The notes under the pieces were generated by a model. That model ran no database searches and was not told the origin of the DNA. It worked only from the letters and a program-made list of their open reading frames with translations. From assembly GCA_031266095.1 (NCBI GenBank), contig JAISBR010000035.1, positions 1-31,051 on the forward strand: a stretch of 31,051 nucleotides of DNA. Direction: 5' to 3'. This DNA is from Treponema sp. GTDB taxonomy: Bacteria; Spirochaetota; Spirochaetia; Treponematales; Breznakiellaceae. Both the position numbers and the translations under genes were made by a program. Positions 30,439 through 31,051 of this stretch are shown here, piece by piece (the first letter of the stretch is position 1; every line of letters starts with the position of its first letter).

Positions 30439-31051
30439 ATGGCGCAATACCTTAGCTGGCTGCCGGGCGGCCGGGACGATCAGCTTGCCATGGCTAAAAC
30501 ATGGCTCTTGGTACTGGCGGTCAAGGGACCGGGATGGGGCGTCCCGCAGACGGACATCACGGATCTGACCACCCTGAGCCAGGCGGCGGAGACTATCCTC
30601 TTCCAGGCCAAAAGCTCCGCACGCACCACGGTGATCACCGCCCAGTGCTGGATGGCTTTTGAGGCCCAGGTTGAAAAAACGCGGTTCATGAAGAACCCAG
30701 GAGCAAGCTCCTGGGTATCTTCGTTGGAGAGGAAATTTATTGTACTGGCGATGGTCCATACCCTGAGATGGTCCATACCCTGATACGAAGATCGTTTTAC
30801 AACATTCTAAAGTGTTACAAATTTCCGGAGCAAGCTCCGGGGTATGGACCATCGCCTTCCAATCAAGGCGTGGCACTTCCTTACCCCGCCCCTGACCGAA
30901 ACCGATTACGCCTCCCTGCTCCTCAAAATGCGCGATCCCACCCCGTCGGATATACCCGTGCCCGACGCGCAGCCCACGGCGGATCTGACCTTTCCGGGGA
31001 TTCATCTGGTGGAACTGCGGAAGATACGGCCGGTGACGGGACCGGAGCCGG
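30439..31051 (+). pseudogene. Uncharacterised gene interrupted by a hairpin-bounded insert; runs off the window
   Basis: ATG 30439 follows AAGGAGA and opens a protein starting MAQYLSWLPGGRDDQLAMAK with VKGPGWGVPQTDITDLTTLSQ and TVITAQCWMAFEAQVEKTRF, which resembles, from memory, a widespread uncharacterised family in Treponema genomes. After MKN (30696) the frame enters palindromic DNA and stops at 30781-30783, and again at 30808-30810. From about 30862 the same frame becomes protein-like again (KAWHFLTPPLTETDYASLLL...LTFPGIHLVELRKI), which is how that family normally continues. So an insert of about 165 bases, a multiple of three but with stops, splits the gene. The downstream part is open to the window edge. 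A downstream restart at ATG 30844 is possible. Confidence 0.7.
30696..30861. mobile_element. Hairpin-bounded insertion (MITE/REP-like)
   Basis: The left hairpin CCCAGGAGCAAGCTCCTGGG (30696-30715) is followed by TATC; the right hairpin CCGGAGCAAGCTCCGG (30825-30840) is followed by GGTATGG. Both share GGAGCAAGCTCC. Between them lie a perfect 17-base tandem duplication (30750-30766 and 30767-30783) and one arm of a 17-base inverted repeat (30747-30763), whose partner is at 30840-30856. There is no transposase gene, and no target duplication can be defined. Confidence 0.6.

Noticed and set aside
1..31051. tRNA, rRNA or transposase genes
   Set aside because: None could be recognised on either strand by eye; the mobile signals seen are non-coding only.

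Overview
The window looks like chromosome of a spirochaete, most likely a GC-rich, termite-gut-type Treponema relative. The support is: a homologue of the spirochaete P83/100 antigen (15971-17533, minus), a short archaeal/eukaryal-type PheT, an HPr/HPr-kinase pair with no PTS permease nearby, many signal-peptidase-II lipoproteins, and a P83-coiled-coil/CheY-like/LexA gene set typical of treponemes. The genus is an inference from gene content; no rRNA or tRNA gene was seen.

Layout. 1-728: end of an upstream gene, then about 680 bp of repeats, hairpins and a strong but gene-less promoter. 729-2066: mgtE, visibly poorer in GC than its neighbours. 2078-3391 (minus): purD, divergent from 3545-10270, a tightly packed plus-strand operon hprK-ptsH-sensor kinase-sigma54-type regulator-lexA-holA-mntP, most junctions overlapping by 1-4 bases. 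10271-12051: two long non-coding stretches around one lipoprotein gene that has a structured leader. 12052-15656: CheY-like regulator, AlaX-type tRNA editing protein, an unknown helical protein and an orphan ABC-type solute-binding lipoprotein. 15971-19002 (minus): P83/100 protein and the CCA-adding enzyme. 19271-21385: lipoprotein and outer-membrane barrel-like protein. 21395-29896 (minus): M48 protease lipoprotein with an SH3-like partner, endonuclease/phosphatase-family lipoprotein, pheT and metH. 29897-31051: a 21-bp minisatellite followed by an uncharacterised gene that is interrupted by a hairpin-bounded insertion and runs off the window.

How it works together. The long operon puts the HPr/HprK phospho-switch, a membrane NtrY-like kinase with its NtrC-family regulator, the SOS repressor and a clamp-loader subunit on one potential transcript, so nutrient state, sigma54-type transcription and DNA repair may be co-expressed. 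The rest is mainly housekeeping metabolism (purine synthesis, Met, Phe-tRNA, tRNA 3' ends, Mg/Mn transport) and envelope proteins.

The most unusual signals are non-coding: (i) four genes (purD, hprK, alaX-like, metH) have a -10 hexamer exactly 6 bases before ATG and no ribosome binding site, i.e. probable leaderless mRNAs; (ii) a dispersed family of GC hairpins followed by a GGTAT-type tail, whose stem sequences differ while pairing is kept, one pair of which splits a gene at the right end; (iii) several other repeat families and inverted repeats next to promoters.
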